Source: Sphingobium lignivorans
GTDB lineage: Bacteria; Pseudomonadota; Alphaproteobacteria; Sphingomonadales; Sphingomonadaceae
DNA length: 64,000 nucleotides
Assembly: GCF_014203955.1 (NCBI RefSeq)
Contig: NZ_JACHKA010000001.1
Span: 3,627,001-3,691,000 of the forward strand
Direction: 5' to 3'
The notes under the pieces: generated by a model
Seen by the model: only the letters and a program-made list of their open reading frames with translations
The model's database searches: none
Told to the model about the DNA's origin: nothing
In this document: in pieces, positions 61,726-64,000 of the stretch
Layout of the letters: each line of letters begins with the position of its first letter
How positions within the stretch are numbered: position 1 is the first letter of the stretch
Made by a program: the position numbers and the translations under genes

Positions 61726-63079
61726 CGCCGCCTCCCCGCCGCGATGCCCCGCCCGCCGCCGCTGCCGCCGCGCCGCTCAGCTGGCTGACGATCACTTCCA
61801 TGCCGGGCTTGAGGTCGCCCGAGAGCACTTCCGTGCGTGTGCCGTCCGTGTCGCCGGTGGTGATCTGCACGGCGCGCGGCTGCCCGTCCTCGCCCTTCAC
61901 ATAGACCGTCTGCACCGCGCCGCGCTCGAGCGTGACGGATCGTTCCGTGTTGTTGCGGCGGCGCGGACCGATCGAAAGCGCGCCGGTGATGCCACTGCTC
62001 TGCCCGGCCACCGGAACGGACGGCGTGAAGCGAAGCGCGGCATTGGGAACGAGCAGGACATTCTGCTTGTCCGACGTCACGATGTCCGCCGTGGCGGTCA
62101 TGCCGGGGCGTAGCTCCAGCTCGGCATTGGCGACGGAGAGATCCGCCGCATAGGACACCACCTGGCTGCTCGTGGCTGCGGTCGAGGCAGTCGTCGAGGA
62201 AGCGCTCGCCGTGGAAGCCGAGAGATTGGAGCCGATGTCGACGCGCGTGATCGTCGCCGGGAAAGTCCTGCCGGGGAAGGCATCCACGGTGAAGGTGGCG
62301 CTCTGCCCTTCCTTCACGGCACCGACATCCGCCTCGTCGATGGCGACTTCCAGCTTCATCTTGGAGAGGTCCTCGGCAATGACGAACAGAGTGGGCGTGT
62401 TGAACGACGCCGCCACGGTCTGGCCGGGATCGACCTGACGCGCCAGCACGACGCCCGAGACGGGCGAGCGGATGATCGCCCGCGCGCGCTGGGTCTGGCT
62501 TTGCGACAATGACGCCTGACTGGCCAGCACATTGGCCTGCGCCACCTTGAGCGCCGCCTGCGCGCGCTGCATGTTGGCGCGACCCGCCTGCAGCTCCGTG
62601 CCCGATGGCACGCGGCCACCCGACAGCCGGGCGACTTCCTCCAGCCTGGCAAGTTGCGCCTTGGCTTCCGCCAGCGTCGCTTCCGCCTGCCCGACCTGCG
62701 CCTGGTTCGCGGCGAGCTGGGCGCGGCCCTGCCGGATCTGGTCCTCGATCTGCTCGGGATCGATCTCCGCGAGCGGCTGGCCCTCGGCCACCCGATCATT
62801 GACGTCCACCAGCACGCGCACCACGAGGCCCGACAATTGCGAGCCGACCGTCACCTGATTGGTTGGCGCGAGCTTGCCGGTCGCGGAGACGGTCGTGACG
62901 AGGTGCCCGCGCTCGACCGGCGTGGTGACATAGCGCGGCGCGTCGGAACCGCCGAAAAAGCGCAGCGCGAGCCACAACAGGACGAGCAGGCCCAGCGCGA
63001 GGAGGACCCATTTCAGATGACGGCGCCACGCCGGTTGTGGCTTCACGCCCAGAAAGGCATCGAGGTCTTGGTCAGCCAT
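61718..63079 (-). CDS. HlyD/MacA-family efflux adaptor protein
   Basis: 453 aa. A cytoplasmic start MADQDLDAFLGVKPQPAWRR leads to a membrane helix near residues 24-43. The periplasmic adaptor has a lipoyl-like part (TVSATGKLAPTNQVTVGSQL), a hairpin (QAQVGQAEATLAEAKAQLARL), and a beta-barrel. A Ser/Ala/Thr-rich loop (SASTASASSTTASTAATSS) is inserted in the barrel region. It joins the MacB-like permease to TolC. The C-terminus is Gly/Ala-rich (GAAAAAAGGASRRGGGGG). Confidence 0.94.
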   Translation of the reverse strand: MADQDLDAFLGVKPQPAWRRHLKWVLLALGLLVLLWLALRFFGGSDAPRYVTTPVERGHLVTTVSATGKLAPTNQVTVGSQLSGLVVRVLVDVNDRVAEGQPLAEIDPEQIEDQIRQGRAQLAANQAQVGQAEATLAEAKAQLARLEEVARLSGGRVPSGTELQAGRANMQRAQAALKVAQANVLASQASLSQSQTQRARAIIRSPVSGVVLARQVDPGQTVAASFNTPTLFVIAEDLSKMKLEVAIDEADVGAVKEGQSATFTVDAFPGRTFPATITRVDIGSNLSASTASASSTTASTAATSSQVVSYAADLSVANAELELRPGMTATADIVTSDKQNVLLVPNAALRFTPSVPVAGQSSGITGALSIGPRRRNNTERSVTLERGAVQTVYVKGEDGQPRAVQITTGDTDGTRTEVLSGDLKPGMEVIVSQLSGAAAAAAGGASRRGGGGG

Positions 63080-63094
63080 TGATCCTGTTCCCGG

Positions 63095-64000
63095 TCATCT
63101 GGATGGAGCCGGCGCAACGGGCGCGGCGGATGAATCCCACCCGCCGCCAAGCGCCGCATAAAGAGCGATGAGCGCGGACGCCTTGTCCGCCTGCGCCTGC
63201 ACGAGGCCGTTGCGCGCGGAGACGAGTGCGGCTTCCTGCGCATTGAGCGTCGTGAAATCGGTGAGGCCACTGCGATACTGGTCGCGCGCCAGCAGCGCCG
63301 ATGCGCTGGCGGCATCGAGCGCGGTGGCGAACTGCCCTTCCCGCTCCCGGGCGGCACGCAGCGCCACGAACGCGTTCTCGACATCCTCCAGCGCGGACAG
63401 CACGGCCGACCGGTAAGCCGCGAAGGCACCGTCCGCCGCCGCCCGGCTGGCGCGATATTGCGCCTGCAGCCGGCCACCACTGAACAGCGCCTGCCCGATG
63501 CTGGCGAAGAGGCCGCCAGTGATGGTGTCCAGGATGCTGCCCGCATTGCTCGCATTGGACGCAAGATTGCCGCCGATGCTGAGCGAGGGCAGCAATTGCG
63601 CGCGCGCCACGCCGATCTGCGCGCTGGCGGCAAGAAGCGCGCTCTCGGCGGAGCGCACGTCCGGCCGCTGGCGCAGCACATCGGCGGGAATACCCATCGC
63701 CACATCGTCCGGCCCGTCGGGAATAGGCGTGGGCTGCTCCAGCACCGGTTTCACCGCGCCCGGCGCCTGCCCGGTCAGCACGCCGAGACGCGACACCGCG
63801 GCATTATATTGCTGCTCAAGCGCGGGTAGTGTGGCGGCCGTCTGCGCCCGGCTCGCGCGCGCCTGCTCGGCGTCCACCGAGGAGACCAGGCCCGCCTGCA
63901 CCCGGAAGCCGGCGATCTCCAGATTGTCGTCCTGAATGGCGAGATTGGCCCGCGCGTTCGCGATCTGCGCCTGCAGCGCCCGGGCGAGTACATAGTTGCG
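63095..64000 (-). CDS. TolC/NodT-family outer-membrane efflux protein, partial
   Basis: 302 residues of the C-terminal part; the 5' end lies beyond base 64000. The visible sequence contains RNYVLARALQAQIANARANL, an AGLVSSVDAEQARASRAQ hairpin, MGIPADVLRQRPDVRSAESA and the second OEP repeat. It is the outer-membrane channel of the downstream MacAB-type operon (15 bp before the adaptor gene). The N-terminal signal is not visible. Confidence 0.93.
   Translation of the reverse strand, partial: RNYVLARALQAQIANARANLAIQDDNLEIAGFRVQAGLVSSVDAEQARASRAQTAATLPALEQQYNAAVSRLGVLTGQAPGAVKPVLEQPTPIPDGPDDVAMGIPADVLRQRPDVRSAESALLAASAQIGVARAQLLPSLSIGGNLASNASNAGSILDTITGGLFASIGQALFSGGRLQAQYRASRAAADGAFAAYRSAVLSALEDVENAFVALRAAREREGQFATALDAASASALLARDQYRSGLTDFTTLNAQEAALVSARNGLVQAQADKASALIALYAALGGGWDSSAAPVAPAPSR

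Noticed and set aside
1..64000. tRNA genes, CRISPR arrays, insertion sequences, prophage or integrase genes
   Set aside because: No T-loop signatures with matching stems, no regularly spaced repeats, and no transposase or recombinase motifs were seen on either strand.

Overview
The window is chromosomal DNA from a GC-rich alphaproteobacterium, most likely a sphingomonad (Sphingomonas/Sphingobium/Novosphingobium group). This is inferred from a sphingan-type exopolysaccharide (EPS) island, an XrtV-type accessory protein, an ATP12 assembly factor, the petABC (fbc) operon and the abundance of RND/TonB systems. No tRNA, rRNA, CRISPR array, insertion sequence or phage gene was found. Genes at both edges are cut by the window.

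Layout. (1) 1-17 kb: EPS island. It holds a truncated polymerase/ligase-like membrane protein, the priming sugar-phosphate transferase, a TPR lipoprotein, the export line (Wza-like protein, outer-membrane barrel, chain-length protein, separate tyrosine kinase), dTDP-rhamnose synthesis (rmlACDB), UDP-glucose dehydrogenase, a UDP-glucuronate epimerase, galU, a glycosyltransferase and an acetyltransferase. Together these make UDP-Glc, UDP-GlcA, probably UDP-GalA, and dTDP-Rha, start a lipid-linked repeat unit, and export the polymer. (2) 17-20 kb: cytochrome bc1 operon. (3) 20-36 kb: mostly housekeeping genes (trmL, hemF, lipB, queE/queC, hslO, argF, argD, nadB, ABC ATPase, ATP12, HAD phosphatase), plus a lipoprotein class A beta-lactamase and a probable small RNA gene near 31.4-31.57 kb. 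(4) 36-39.3 kb: DUF885 peptidase-like protein and a glutathionyl-hydroquinone reductase-type GST.

(5) 39.3-48.1 kb: iron-acquisition island. A leftward operon (PepSY membrane protein, DUF2271, DUF4198, ApbE) faces rightward tonB, a TonB-dependent siderophore receptor, a PKHD hydroxylase and an alpha-hydroxy-acid oxidase. Four copies of one Fur-like palindrome lie in the two control regions. The DUF2271 protein carries a consensus ApbE flavinylation motif, so the leftward operon looks like a flavin-based periplasmic electron-transfer (ferric reduction) module. (6) 48.2-56.7 kb: alcohol dehydrogenase-like oxidoreductase, TetR regulator, and an RND efflux operon with a palindromic operator and a co-translated small protein of unknown function. 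(7) 56.8-64 kb: an SGNH hydrolase, a tannase/feruloyl esterase, and a MacAB-TolC-like ABC efflux operon running off the right edge.

Most starts were chosen by ribosome-binding site, signal peptide position and 4-bp stop/start overlaps. Several are GTG or TTG. Functional names come from recognising motifs and family architecture by eye; no database search was run.
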